From: Planctomyces sp. | Lineage (GTDB): Bacteria > Planctomycetota > Planctomycetia > Planctomycetales > Planctomycetaceae | Length of the DNA: 64,000 nucleotides | Direction of reading: 5' to 3' | Assembly (NCBI GenBank): GCA_016795105.1 | Contig: JAEUIH010000040.1 | Coordinates: 1 to 64,000 of the forward strand | In this document: one piece after another, positions 17,493 through 27,029 of the stretch | How positions within the stretch are numbered: the first letter of the stretch is position 1 | Layout: each line of letters starts with the position of its first letter | Program-made: the position numbers and the translations under genes | Notes under the pieces: model-generated | The model's input: only the letters and a program-made list of their open reading frames with translations | Databases searched by the model: none | What the model was told of the DNA's origin: nothing

Positions 17493-18706
17493 GGCGTATT
17501 CAACGAATTCTGACAGGTTGCTGCTGCTCGTGTTTGTGCTCCTGCCCCGGTTTATCTGTCTGCTCGCTGAAATCACCAGCGCTGACGTCAGCAGCGATCT
17601 CTTTACCAGCGTTCTCTTCACCGTTGCTGAAATCAAAGTCACAAACATCACTGTTCCTGGCGGCGTTCCTGTTGATCTCAACAATACTCACCGGAACTGC
17701 ATACTGTCAGGACCCTGACCTGCGATTTGGAGCCGGAGTCCCGCCGGAAGTCGATGCGATTTATGATCGAGGGCTGGATTGGCTGGCACGCAATCAACTG
17801 GAAGACGGAAGCTGGCCAGGTGGGGACGATGGGCATGGGGGATCCGGCAACTGTGGGATCACAGGGATGTGCATCATGGCATTTCTGGCCAGCGGAGAAG
17901 ATCCCAACTTTGGTCAGTACTCTGTGCCAATTCGAAAGGCCGTTCAGTCGCTGATTCTCAGCCAGAGTGCCAAGACCGGATATCTGCCGGGCAGTATGTA
18001 CCATCATGGGTTTGCCATGCTGGGACTGGCAGAAGTTTATGGAGTGCTTGACGAACAACTGCTGTGGGAAGGCATGCCCGATGTGAAACAGAGTTCCCGA
18101 CGAAGCATCGGTGAGGCTCTGGAACTTGCAGTTCGCTGTGCTGTTACGGCACAGAAGGTAAATTCTGCGGGAGGCTGGAGGTATTCGCCGGATTCCAAAG
18201 ACGCGGACACGTCCGTTGCCGGAGCAGTACTGATGGGGCTGCTTGCATCCAGGAACGCCGGGATACGTGTGCCGGACGAATCGATTGAAAACGCATTGGG
18301 GTACTTTCGTCAGATGACCTCAACGCAGGGCTACGTAGGCTACTCCGGCGGAGCGGGGGGCTTCTCCGGATCACGTAACCTGCAGGCGATTGCAACTCTG
18401 GTGTATGCGATCGGACGGCGCAAAGATTTGGACGAATTTACGGCTGTGCAGCGTCAGCTCGGGGCAGATCTTGAGTATCAGGATCACAGCTATCCGGAAT
18501 ACTTCCGCTACTATATGGCTCAGGCGATGTTCCAGAGCGATGTGGTTGCATGGGGTAAATGGAATCAAATGACCATCCGCCAGCTGAAGGGAATGCAGTC
18601 GCAGGATGGAAGTTTTGCCAGTAGCCACGGGGCGGCATACGGAACTTCGATGTCGCTGCTTTGTCTCGGCCTGAACTATCGCTTTTTGCCAATTTATGAA
18701 CGGTAA
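17489..18706 (+). CDS. Secreted prenyltransferase/squalene-oxidase-repeat protein
   Basis: A 405-residue protein with the alpha/alpha-barrel repeats of the terpene-cyclase fold: GLDWLARNQLEDGSWPGG, AVQSLILSQSAKTGYLPGS, GGWRYSPDSKDADTSVAG and QLKGMQSQDGSF. No catalytic DxDD of squalene-hopene cyclase is visible, so cyclase activity is not implied. The ATG overlaps the preceding stop (ATGA). The first 45 residues are oddly Cys-rich. A TTG at 17624 would give a cleaner signal peptide (MLKSKSQTSL..., cleavage near AYCQ), so the true start is uncertain. Such proteins recur in planctomycete envelope gene clusters. Confidence 0.75.
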   Translation: MRRIQRILTGCCCSCLCSCPGLSVCSLKSPALTSAAISLPAFSSPLLKSKSQTSLFLAAFLLISTILTGTAYCQDPDLRFGAGVPPEVDAIYDRGLDWLARNQLEDGSWPGGDDGHGGSGNCGITGMCIMAFLASGEDPNFGQYSVPIRKAVQSLILSQSAKTGYLPGSMYHHGFAMLGLAEVYGVLDEQLLWEGMPDVKQSSRRSIGEALELAVRCAVTAQKVNSAGGWRYSPDSKDADTSVAGAVLMGLLASRNAGIRVPDESIENALGYFRQMTSTQGYVGYSGGAGGFSGSRNLQAIATLVYAIGRRKDLDEFTAVQRQLGADLEYQDHSYPEYFRYYMAQAMFQSDVVAWGKWNQMTIRQLKGMQSQDGSFASSHGAAYGTSMSLLCLGLNYRFLPIYER

Positions 18707-21700
18707 GACTCTCGTGACACTGCAGCTGCCGGTTTATTGTCTCCGCAAGCTCCTTCGTTTACAGGCTGTCCTGAGATTCGGGGCTGTCCTGAGATTACAG
18801 ATGCTTCCGGTATTCCTGTTGGGACTTTGCATCTCGGGGATTTGGGATTCTGCTGCGGCTGATGAGGGGATGTTGCACTGGGTCTCCGGAGACAGTCTTG
18901 GCGGCGATATTACTGCGGCAAGTTCCGAAGAAATTGTGTGGCAGTCTCCTCTGTTTGAAGAAGCACTCAATCTCGATCCTGCAGCACTGGCCGGAATTGT
19001 TTACCCCAAGATTGATGTGAGTCCCGATCCAGCGGATCCGTTTCGCGTTTCGCTCGTTAATGGCGACGTCGTCTTTGGAAGTCTGCTTCAAATCACGGAG
19101 GCACATATAGAACTGCGGACGTCGCGACATGGAGACATTCGCATCGGTCGGAACCTGGTTCGCAATCTGATTCGCGTTGACAATCCCGGACTTGTCTATC
19201 TTGGTCCACAGGGGTTGAAGGGATGGCGTCATCCGGTGTTCAGTTCGTGGACGACTCCACCGGGCTGGGATGAACTTCCAGGAGGGCAGCTGACCACCTT
19301 TCGGCCGGAAGCTGTGATGTTCAGAGCAATGGAATTCCCGGATCAGTGTGAGATCGAGGTAATTCTGTCATCTACAGCGATCCCATCGTTTGTCATGTCG
19401 CTGGGAACAAACCCGAATTCCACCGTACGACTCGAAACATGGAGTGATGTGCTGGTTGCCCGGAACGACAAAGACTTTGTGCGAATCGAAGAACTGAAGT
19501 CGACTCAGCGTCGAGTCCATCTGTTTCTTTATATTGACTTTGTGAATGGCAAGCTTGTTGTCACTTCTGCGGCTGGAAAGAAGCTTGCAGAGATGTTGTC
19601 AAAGGAGTCCGATTTTGGAGTTCGCGGACTTTTGTTTCGCAACGGAGAACGCGATTTGACTGTCGAGTACCTGAGCGTCAGTCGCTGGGATGGGAATGAA
19701 CTTCAGGGTGCAGAAACGGCAACGAATCATGTGCAGCTGGCGTCCGGCGCAGTACTTGAGGGAGAGGTTGCGGGCCTGTCGCCGGATGGACAAATTCTTC
19801 GGATGCAAGTCGGAGACGAACTGCGAGAGCTGCCGATCAATGACATCCGCAATCTCTCACTCGCCCATGCCACAGACGGACCAGCCCCTGGTCCGGTGCA
19901 GGTGTCGTGGAGCGATGGAACGGTGATTTCGGGTGTCTTTGCGGAAGCGACGCCGGAAAGTTTCCGGATGCAGGTTCCCTGGTCAGAGGGCATTGTGAGT
20001 TCATTCCGCCACGGAGTTCATCGGCTGACGTTGCCCGGCACGCTTGCGGCTCAGCCGGAGCCTGACACACTTTACTTTGAAGGCGGTTCACTGCAGGGAA
20101 ACCTGAAGATGGAACCTGGCACGACTCATCCGGTACTCTGGCAGCCGATTGGCAGTCGAAACGCGGTATCGCTTCGCAGCAGTGATCGCGCACGATTCCT
20201 GCGGGGCGCTCGTCAGACAGAGCCAACGATCAACCTGACAGAATTTCCTGATGTCGTCTATCTATCTGACGACAGCGTTCTTCCATGTCGGTTGCTCTCC
20301 GTGAGCAATGAAAAAATCGAAATTGCATCGCCTCTGACTGCAGGAGCAGAAGTCCTGCGAGAACATCTTCGAGCCGTAGAATTGACTCGACAGTCGAACA
20401 CCAGCCAGCGTGATTTTTCGGATTCAGGCTGGAAGCGTGTAGTGGGTTCTGTGGATCAAAGACCGGACTCCATCGCGTTTCGAGCATCAGAAGCGATGGG
20501 CCATGCAGATATCCTGACTGGTGATGTTGTACATTTCCGCCTGTCATGGGGAGAGCTTGTCACCGCCGATGTCGTGTTTAATCTTTACACAGCGGTTCCC
20601 ACAAGCCATCAGACGGGAAAGACGATTGCTTTCCAGTGTCGCGGCACATCGATTTCGGTCCATGACGGCGCGGTCATTAACCAGCGAGCGAGAAACGCGA
20701 ACAATGAAGCAGCCCATACGATCGGCCTGCGTCAGCGTTCAGCCAGCGTCACGATTTTTCGGCAGGGAAATAAGATCAGCGTGTCTGTCGATGGTCGACT
20801 GGCAGAGACATTTGACTATATCCCGCCGGAACAGGAACTGAGGGGTCTCCTGATTCGAGCGAATATCATCAACCAGAATCGAGGCCGTCAGGGTGAAGGG
20901 CGTCCCAAAGATGTCAACGAAAACGTTGTTCGGATTTCCGATTTCGAAGTCTGCGACGTTGTAGGAGGCGCGATTCGCAAGTTTATTGACGATGAGGCAC
21001 GCAATGCAACGCTGACAATCCCTCGATTTCGACGTGATCATCCTCCGACTCATGTGCTGCTCGCGCCGAATGGCGACCTGCTGAGAGGAGAATTGCTGAG
21101 TGTCGATGCGAAGGAACTTCAGTTTGAGTCTCGTCTCGATAAACTGAGATTGCCTCGCGAACGAGTCGCTGGAATCATCTGGCTGAAGCCGGTTGAGCCA
21201 GCCCTGAAGCTTGAGACACCAGGCAGCCAACCGCAGGCTCAGGATCGTCAGCCCGCAGACGGATCACCGGCTGCTGCCCCCGCAACACCTGGCCAGCCGA
21301 CTCGAATTGCACTCCCGGAGGGTACACTGCAGTTGCTTCTGGATGATGGCTATCAACTTCAGGTCAGGCCATTGCGTATGGAAGGTGACCAGCTTGTGGG
21401 AGAATCCCAACTGCTGGGAGAATGCCGCGTTGCTGTCGCATCGATACAGGAACTTATGACAGGGCAGTGGAGTGCTGATGAGCTGACGGCCGGTTATGAA
21501 GAATGGGTTCCTCGATTTGCTTCCGATCCGGTCTGGCCTGTAGACGTCGCTGGCGAACCCTCTCCTGAAGCCAAAGCTCTGCTCGGAAAGCCGGCGCCAG
21601 GCTTTGAAGTGCCGTTGAATGGTGGCGGCATGTTTCGCATGGACGATGCGCGGGATCGCGTTGTTGTGATCGACTTCTGGGCCAGCTGGTGCGGTCCATG

Positions 21701-22013
21701 TACAGGATCACTGCCGAAGTATGCTCGTGTTTGTGAAGAATTTGACCCGACACAGGTCATTTTCCTGCCTGTCAATCTCAAGGAATCGCCGGATGTCGTT
21801 CGGGATTTTCTTGACAAGCGAAAACTACAGTTTCCTGTCGCGCTGGATACAAATGGTGACGTGGGCAAACTCTTTCACGTGGCCGGGATCCCGCATACTG
21901 TCGTGATCAGCCGTCGCGGTCTGGTACATCTCGTCAAGACCGGATACTCGGCGGGAGATGAAGACAAGCTGCGAGAAACGATTCAGGGCCTGCTGTTTGG
22001 CGTTAGTCGCTGA
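18696..22013 (+). CDS. Giant secreted repeat protein with C-terminal TlpA/thioredoxin domain
   Basis: A 1105-residue protein. The N-terminus is basic and hydrophobic and ends in a signal-peptide-like core (LPVFLLGLCISG...SAAA); an internal ATG at 18801 is the main alternative start. The body contains several beta-rich repeats of the type GDVVFGSLLQI, GAVLEGEVAGLS, DSVLPCRLLSVS and GDLLRGELLSV, interleaved with concanavalin-like segments. The last ~140 residues form a TlpA-like thioredoxin fold with FWASWCGPC (redox cysteines about 999 and 1002) and the cis-Pro region GIPHTVVI. The gene overlaps the preceding one by 11 bases. A periplasmic disulfide or heme-related redox role is inferred for the thioredoxin end only. 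Confidence 0.78.
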   Translation: MNGKTLVTLQLPVYCLRKLLRLQAVLRFGAVLRLQMLPVFLLGLCISGIWDSAAADEGMLHWVSGDSLGGDITAASSEEIVWQSPLFEEALNLDPAALAGIVYPKIDVSPDPADPFRVSLVNGDVVFGSLLQITEAHIELRTSRHGDIRIGRNLVRNLIRVDNPGLVYLGPQGLKGWRHPVFSSWTTPPGWDELPGGQLTTFRPEAVMFRAMEFPDQCEIEVILSSTAIPSFVMSLGTNPNSTVRLETWSDVLVARNDKDFVRIEELKSTQRRVHLFLYIDFVNGKLVVTSAAGKKLAEMLSKESDFGVRGLLFRNGERDLTVEYLSVSRWDGNELQGAETATNHVQLASGAVLEGEVAGLSPDGQILRMQVGDELRELPINDIRNLSLAHATDGPAPGPVQVSWSDGTVISGVFAEATPESFRMQVPWSEGIVSSFRHGVHRLTLPGTLAAQPEPDTLYFEGGSLQGNLKMEPGTTHPVLWQPIGSRNAVSLRSSDRARFLRGARQTEPTINLTEFPDVVYLSDDSVLPCRLLSVSNEKIEIASPLTAGAEVLREHLRAVELTRQSNTSQRDFSDSGWKRVVGSVDQRPDSIAFRASEAMGHADILTGDVVHFRLSWGELVTADVVFNLYTAVPTSHQTGKTIAFQCRGTSISVHDGAVINQRARNANNEAAHTIGLRQRSASVTIFRQGNKISVSVDGRLAETFDYIPPEQELRGLLIRANIINQNRGRQGEGRPKDVNENVVRISDFEVCDVVGGAIRKFIDDEARNATLTIPRFRRDHPPTHVLLAPNGDLLRGELLSVDAKELQFESRLDKLRLPRERVAGIIWLKPVEPALKLETPGSQPQAQDRQPADGSPAAAPATPGQPTRIALPEGTLQLLLDDGYQLQVRPLRMEGDQLVGESQLLGECRVAVASIQELMTGQWSADELTAGYEEWVPRFASDPVWPVDVAGEPSPEAKALLGKPAPGFEVPLNGGGMFRMDDARDRVVVIDFWASWCGPCTGSLPKYARVCEEFDPTQVIFLPVNLKESPDVVRDFLDKRKLQFPVALDTNGDVGKLFHVAGIPHTVVISRRGLVHLVKTGYSAGDEDKLRETIQGLLFGVSR

Positions 22014-22029
22014 ACTGCCGATTCGTGCA

Positions 22030-23283
22030 TTATCTCAGACGCTGTTCAACGAGTTCAGCGGGGTTGTACGCGTCAATCAAAGTCTGCATTTCACGGACAC
22101 GACTTCGAATCGTCGTATCCTGCAGCAGTCTCTGCAGGTCCTGAAGAATTGCGTTCGCGTTTGGTCGGCACTTCAGGCCGAGACCATGCCATACAAGTCT
22201 GGCGGTATGATCAAACTGGTCGTAGTCCTGCGGCCATGCGAGTATGGGAACGCCCTGACTGAGCGCCGCATACATAACACCTGTTCCTCCATGATTCATC
22301 ACCACGTCGTATCGATGTATGTACTGCTGATAGTCAATGTATTCACAGGTGTGAAAATTTGGCACATCAGGATCGGCGTGTGTTTCTGCGTCTGTACCGG
22401 TTGCTCGGCCCTGCGTGAAATGAAAAACGGTTTCCGGCATCTGAGCAGCAACTTTGCGCATCAGTTTACGAACGCGTTCCTTGGCCCACCAGAGATGAGT
22501 TCCCAAAGAAACCAGCACATGTCGTCGCCCAGGCACGAAATCGGGAGACGGATGTGGAAACGGAGGGCTCGCTGTCAGAGGTCCGCAGAAGATCATCCAG
22601 TCAGGCCACGATCGGGGGAATTCAAACTCCTTCACACCAAGCGCCAAAATCGTATCGGGTGAATAAACGGTTTCAAAACCATCTTCCCGATAGATCGAAT
22701 TCACGCCAAGTTCGCGCATTGTTCGAGCGAACATGAAGTGCAGTGATTTCTTGAATGTTCGAATCAAAGACCGTCCGGCGGCGTCACGAACAGTACCCAG
22801 CGGATGATTCCATGGTGACCAGCCGCCCAGATAAGAAGGCGTTCCATCTCCTGTCTCCACAACACAGGGCGTAGGAGTTGACGTCCACCATCGAATACCC
22901 ATCGATTGTGCAAGGAGCCCGGCGACAGGGACGGTCAGATCGCAAATGACCACATCCGGGCGCGAATCTGTCCACAGAGATCTGAGTTCGGATCGAAGCT
23001 GATGCATCAGTGAAAGATTCAGCTTCAGCTGGCGGAGCAGTCGCACAGGATTGCTGCCGACTCTCTGGGGAGTATCTGAAATCTCAAATACCGTCTGACT
23101 TACACCATTCAGGAGTGGCACGAAGGGGAAGTTACTGAGTTCGACGGCTCCTGCCGCTTCCGGAGTCGTTAAGACTCGCAGATTCCGGAATCCCCGAGCA
23201 CGCAGCAATCCGGCCAGCTGGAGTAGTGGGAACAGGTGCCCTGCAAACGGCGGAGCAACAAAGTCAATCCTTGTTTGCAACAT
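22030..23283 (-). CDS. UGT/MGT-type glycosyltransferase (GT1)
   Basis: A 417-residue GT-B glycosyltransferase starting at the ATG at 23283 (20-base overlap with the preceding gene); the open frame extends further upstream but inside another gene. The N-terminus DFVAPPFAGHLFPLLQLAGLL is typical of macrolide and sterol-type glycosyltransferases. The donor-binding signature is VVMNHGGTGVMYAAL followed by GVPILAWPQDYDQFDH. These enzymes put a sugar from a nucleotide donor onto a small lipophilic acceptor. As the last gene of the six-gene operon it probably glycosylates the product made upstream. Donor and acceptor cannot be read from the sequence. Confidence 0.88.
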   Translation of the reverse strand: MLQTRIDFVAPPFAGHLFPLLQLAGLLRARGFRNLRVLTTPEAAGAVELSNFPFVPLLNGVSQTVFEISDTPQRVGSNPVRLLRQLKLNLSLMHQLRSELRSLWTDSRPDVVICDLTVPVAGLLAQSMGIRWWTSTPTPCVVETGDGTPSYLGGWSPWNHPLGTVRDAAGRSLIRTFKKSLHFMFARTMRELGVNSIYREDGFETVYSPDTILALGVKEFEFPRSWPDWMIFCGPLTASPPFPHPSPDFVPGRRHVLVSLGTHLWWAKERVRKLMRKVAAQMPETVFHFTQGRATGTDAETHADPDVPNFHTCEYIDYQQYIHRYDVVMNHGGTGVMYAALSQGVPILAWPQDYDQFDHTARLVWHGLGLKCRPNANAILQDLQRLLQDTTIRSRVREMQTLIDAYNPAELVEQRLR

Positions 23284-24091
23284 ACTGCTGAGTCCTTTCA
23301 CAGTGACAGGCCAGCACCGGTACCTGTGTGGATGCCGCAAATTCTCGAAGCCTATGCTGCGTTTCCATATAGTCGACGATGGAATACTGCACTCGCCGAG
23401 CGGGCAATGGCAGACGTCTGGCTTTTTCAAATGTTCGGCTGTCCCAGAAAGAATCGACAGCATAACAGATCCGCCCGCGATCCGTGTTGAGCAGGTATCC
23501 CGTATGTCCTCGAGCATGCCCAGGCAGGTCCAGCAGAATCAACGAACCGTCACCCCAATAGTCGATTGCCGGTATTCGACCAGCAACGTCAGGAGTCTCC
23601 CTGAATCGGTCTTCTGCAACGGGAAGACATCGACTCAGGAAATTGTCCGGCAGGAGCTGAGGAAGAAAACCGTGATGGAGTTGTTTCCACGGTGACAGAG
23701 TCTCAAGCCATTGGAGAGATTCAGTTCTCGCAACAAATTGCGATTCACGAAAGCGGCTGAGTCCTCCAATATGATCGGCGTGAAAGTGCGAAACGAAGAT
23801 ATGAGAAATCTGCTGAGGATCGATCTCCAGTCGTGACAGGAAGTCCGGTTCGAACACGGTCTGTCGGTAGGGAGTAAACAGCAAATTGCGCATGATCCAT
23901 CCAGGCAGTCGCGCAGTTGCTTCGAGGAACATCGGTCCGTAGCCGGTATCAATGAGGCATTTTCCATGGACAGGGTGTTCGAAGGATGCAAAAACCGCGT
24001 GGAACTTTCTCCAGCGAAACGTGCCTGTTCCGGTCAGGAACTCGTTTTGCATGCAGTATCCGGCGTTGAAGAACTTCAAATTGGTCAGCAT
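23264..24091 (-). CDS. Metallo-beta-lactamase-fold hydrolase
   Basis: A 275-residue MBL-fold protein. The metal motif is SHFHADH (His102, His104, Asp106, His107), with further ligands in DLPGHARGHTGYL, the YAVDSFWD strand and LACHCER near the end. The fold covers thioesterases, lactonases and glyoxalase II. Next to a KAS III and a glycosyltransferase, a thioesterase or lactonase acting on an acyl intermediate is the most natural guess. It overlaps the KAS III gene by seven bases and the glycosyltransferase gene by 20. Confidence 0.85.
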   Translation of the reverse strand: MLTNLKFFNAGYCMQNEFLTGTGTFRWRKFHAVFASFEHPVHGKCLIDTGYGPMFLEATARLPGWIMRNLLFTPYRQTVFEPDFLSRLEIDPQQISHIFVSHFHADHIGGLSRFRESQFVARTESLQWLETLSPWKQLHHGFLPQLLPDNFLSRCLPVAEDRFRETPDVAGRIPAIDYWGDGSLILLDLPGHARGHTGYLLNTDRGRICYAVDSFWDSRTFEKARRLPLPARRVQYSIVDYMETQHRLREFAASTQVPVLACHCERTQQYVANKD

Positions 24092-25149
24092 GACTGAGAT
24101 TCCTCTGAGACAGGAGCTTGCTCAAAACCACCAGGACCTTGACTGAGAATCATGGCTGCCTGAGCGTAACCGGCAGACGTGCCAAGCAGCATAAAAGGCC
24201 CAGTCGTCGGGATTCGGTGAGTTCGCAGGCACCAGTCCAGCATGAATGGGAGGCTGGCTGCCGCCATGTTCCCAACATCGCGGACCTGAGAATGAAAGTG
24301 GTGTTCGTCACTGTTGAGCAGCCCTCGAACGACATCAAGAGCTCTTGGAGACGCCTGATGCGGAATGATGTGCAAGTCGGAAACAGAGCGACTTTGGTTT
24401 TCCGGAAGAGACTGCCATTCCGCGACAAGTGAACGCACCATGCGAGGCAGTCGGCCGAGAGCAACCCGAAAGACGGCGGGGCCATTCATATCAAACAGAT
24501 AGTCGCTCATCCGATCTTCTGAATACTCCATTGCCGTCATGTAGTGGGCACCACCATTGACCTTGCACAGGTCCAGATGTTCGGCATAGGTCTCATGAAC
24601 CATCAGGAGAGGACCGAACGGAGGAGTTGATGCGAGAACGGCTGCTGCCGCACCGTCGCCAATCAGGCCGGCACTCTCGGGCTGCTTCCAGTTGACTCCC
24701 TTCATGGCGCATTCGGAAGCGACCAGAACAATGTTCCGATAGCCGCCGGCAGCGAACAGACCATTCACGGCATTTAAGGCAACCAAAAACCCAAGACAGG
24801 TACTCTGGATGTCAAAGCACGGGATTCCCCGAGCTGATGTCCCGGCAAGATTGAGATAATGGGCTGCATTGCAGGGAATGGGGCGATATCGTGAAGTGCT
24901 GCAGTCGATCAGCAAATCAACATCCGACCACGAAATGCGGGCTTGTTCCATCGCCAGACGAATGGCCTCACTTCCCATTGTCAGAATCGACTGCGGTGCG
25001 CGGCATTCATATCGAGTCTCAACGCCGGTGTGCTGTCGAGTCCATCCGTGAGGGGCTTCAATTCTTTCGTCCACCTCTTCGGCCGTTACTTTCCACGGGG
25101 GAAGGAAACGACCGGTGCCGAGGATTCTGAAATTCTGTCGCGTAACCAC
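24085..25149 (-). CDS. 3-oxoacyl-ACP synthase III-like enzyme (KAS III/FabH family)
   Basis: A thiolase-fold condensing enzyme of about 354 residues. The catalytic triad is visible: Cys118 in FDIQSTCLGFL, His264 in HIIPHQASPRAL and Asn294 in VGNMAAAS. The GDGAAAAVLAS loop and the C-terminal LLGTSAGYAQAAMIL also fit. No ATG lies upstream of the conserved N-terminus (FRILGTGRFLPP) outside the neighbouring gene, so the GTG at 25149, preceded by GGGAG, is chosen; this overlaps the hydrolase gene by 64 bases. It could be a fatty-acid initiation enzyme, but its place between a hydrolase, an OleD-like SDR and glycosyltransferases points to a dedicated secondary pathway. Confidence 0.87.
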   Translation of the reverse strand: MVTRQNFRILGTGRFLPPWKVTAEEVDERIEAPHGWTRQHTGVETRYECRAPQSILTMGSEAIRLAMEQARISWSDVDLLIDCSTSRYRPIPCNAAHYLNLAGTSARGIPCFDIQSTCLGFLVALNAVNGLFAAGGYRNIVLVASECAMKGVNWKQPESAGLIGDGAAAAVLASTPPFGPLLMVHETYAEHLDLCKVNGGAHYMTAMEYSEDRMSDYLFDMNGPAVFRVALGRLPRMVRSLVAEWQSLPENQSRSVSDLHIIPHQASPRALDVVRGLLNSDEHHFHSQVRDVGNMAAASLPFMLDWCLRTHRIPTTGPFMLLGTSAGYAQAAMILSQGPGGFEQAPVSEESQSC

Positions 25150-25748
25150 TGAGCTGCTATCTCCCTGACCTGAGGATCTTCCCAATAGTCCATGTGTCCT
25201 GTGCCGGTGACAAGGATCTCCGGAGAGCGAAAACACAGTCGTGAAAGTGTATCGCGACTCCCCTGAAGAATTGTCGTCGGAACCATCGTTCGAGAGAACG
25301 CGACCGGCCCTAATGCAAGCACCCGTATTCGATCTGCATATGCTGCAAGGCCAGTCCAGGAATTGATCAACTGCAGTCCGCAGCTTCCTGTAATCAGAAG
25401 CAACCGGCTGGTGGACTGCAGCAACGATTCCCAATGTGGTGAAGCAAGCGTCTGGTAACCAAAGGTCAACGATCTGAGAAACTGAAAGCTGTTGGCAAAG
25501 CTTGCCCTCAGCAATGGAATCGCAGGATCGACCTGTTCCAGATGTTCCTCACCGGTTCTGACAGACGGGTCCGGAGTGAAGGGGAAGTTCCAGCGGACGA
25601 CTGACTGAACGTCGACATCTGGTGGTGTTATCAGCATGCGTTGAGACTTTGTCAACCGACAACTCTCAGGATCGCTCAGCCCGGTGACCACTGCAATTTT
25701 GTAGGGCGTATGATGATGTATGGCCGGGGGACGACGAAGAATGTGCAT
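25086..25748 (-). CDS. Alpha/beta-hydrolase-like protein
   Basis: A 220-residue protein that fits the small alpha/beta-hydrolase fold. LLLITGSCGLQLINSW (about 117-131) looks like a nucleophile elbow, with Ser122 or Cys123 as nucleophile. QGSRDTL supplies an acidic residue (Asp166) and GTGHMDYW a histidine (His185). It is short and lacks a standard GxSxG, so the call rests on motif order. It starts three bases after the GT2 stop, and its 3' end overlaps the KAS III start. OleB, the usual hydrolase of olefin clusters, belongs to a different (haloalkane-dehalogenase) branch. Confidence 0.62.
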   Translation of the reverse strand: MHILRRPPAIHHHTPYKIAVVTGLSDPESCRLTKSQRMLITPPDVDVQSVVRWNFPFTPDPSVRTGEEHLEQVDPAIPLLRASFANSFQFLRSLTFGYQTLASPHWESLLQSTSRLLLITGSCGLQLINSWTGLAAYADRIRVLALGPVAFSRTMVPTTILQGSRDTLSRLCFRSPEILVTGTGHMDYWEDPQVREIAAQWLRDRISESSAPVVSFPRGK

Positions 25749-25751
25749 TAG

Positions 25752-27029
25752 TCACTTCTCCCCCTGTTTCAGAATCTCAAAACGGTTTCCTTCGCAGACT
25801 CGAATTGTATGTCGACGCCATCGAATTGTTCGGACGAGAAATCCATGCAGAGCATGCAGGGGCTGAAGCAACTCTGCGGTCAGCGATAACACGGGCGATA
25901 GCGCTCTGGATTCACGAAATGCTGTCAGGTGGACCAGATTCAGCAGCAGATAGCGGGCAACCAGCAGCCCGAACAGTTGAATGGTCATCTCCGGCATCAG
26001 GCAGGTCAGCAGAATCGAACACCACAAGAGCACCGGAGGTATTCCAAGCAGGAATGTCAGCAAGAGCTGCACCGAAATGCTCTGATCGCGAATAAGGATC
26101 GAAGCAAACAGCATCCATCGATGCATCATTGCAAAGTAGTGTCTGTATCCTTCAATGCTGGTCTGAACCGTCTGCGGCGTGATTCCCTGAATTACTCTCC
26201 AATCGTGCTTCGTCGCGTGCCTTCGAACCGCATAGTCATCGCACAGTTCGTTCAGCAGCGGCCCAAATCCACCGGATTGCTGCATCACTGAGGTACGCAC
26301 AACGTAGAACATGCCGTTGATTGAGACCGGCGGTTCAAAACTGAGCAGAGGCAGGTATGTGAGTACCGCGTTGTTGTTTACAAAGTGTGCCAGCAGACGA
26401 CTCCAGAATCGTCGGTCAGACTGATAACGAGGCAGCCCGGTATAGAGGTCTCCGTTTCTGAGATGTGCCTCGGCATGAATCAGGCTCTGAGGAGTAATTA
26501 CCGTGTCGTCATCGAGGACGACAAACCACGTTGTTGAACAATCTCGCAATGCCTTGTCCAGCTTAAACGTCTTGGGATTGACTGTTGGGGGCGATTCCTC
26601 GCAGAGCATCACGCGGACGTTTTGATGTTTGGCTCGCAGCTCTTCCGCGATTCGCTGTCCCTCGGGATCGGTTTCATCCACGAGCCACAAGAACTGCACG
26701 GATTTTGGAAGAGCTTCGACGTTCTCCCACAACTTCTCCCTGAGCAATGGATCCCCACTCAAAATGGGCTGAACCACACTCACTGACGTCAATATATTCA
26801 CATTCACTGCCGCTGATACAGGCGTTGACAGGGTTGAAGAACGTCGCTGACCGTGTTCAGAGTCCCCGAGTTCCGCTTCGTACTTGCTCAGTAATTGTCT
26901 CTGCTGTCGAATGATGTTCAGCGCCAGCCAGCTCTTTGCGGTCAACAATCCGAGGTAACTGCACATCACAAGGCTGACGGCCGTTGTTGCGTCTTCATCA
27001 AGGCCTGCCATTAATGCCAGAAGATTCAT
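25752..27029 (-). CDS. Membrane GT2/GT21-type glycosyltransferase (ceramide-glucosyltransferase-like)
   Basis: A 425-residue protein starting at the ATG at 27029, which overlaps the SDR stop (ATGA); an upstream ATG at 27056 is less likely. It has an N-terminal helix, then a GT-A domain with VLDDDTVITP (Asp173-175), KLDKAL, and the acceptor-site region NELCDDYAV. An HRW near MMHRWMLF resembles the end of the processive-type QxxRW motif. Several C-terminal helices follow. The order resembles ceramide glucosyltransferase and the HpnI type of hopanoid enzymes. It likely transfers a sugar to a membrane lipid. Confidence 0.82.
   Translation of the reverse strand: MNLLALMAGLDEDATTAVSLVMCSYLGLLTAKSWLALNIIRQQRQLLSKYEAELGDSEHGQRRSSTLSTPVSAAVNVNILTSVSVVQPILSGDPLLREKLWENVEALPKSVQFLWLVDETDPEGQRIAEELRAKHQNVRVMLCEESPPTVNPKTFKLDKALRDCSTTWFVVLDDDTVITPQSLIHAEAHLRNGDLYTGLPRYQSDRRFWSRLLAHFVNNNAVLTYLPLLSFEPPVSINGMFYVVRTSVMQQSGGFGPLLNELCDDYAVRRHATKHDWRVIQGITPQTVQTSIEGYRHYFAMMHRWMLFASILIRDQSISVQLLLTFLLGIPPVLLWCSILLTCLMPEMTIQLFGLLVARYLLLNLVHLTAFRESRALSPVLSLTAELLQPLHALHGFLVRTIRWRRHTIRVCEGNRFEILKQGEK

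Noticed and set aside
21958-22662. 234-codon plus-strand frame
   Set aside because: Overlaps the end of the TlpA-fusion gene and is antisense to the UGT gene.
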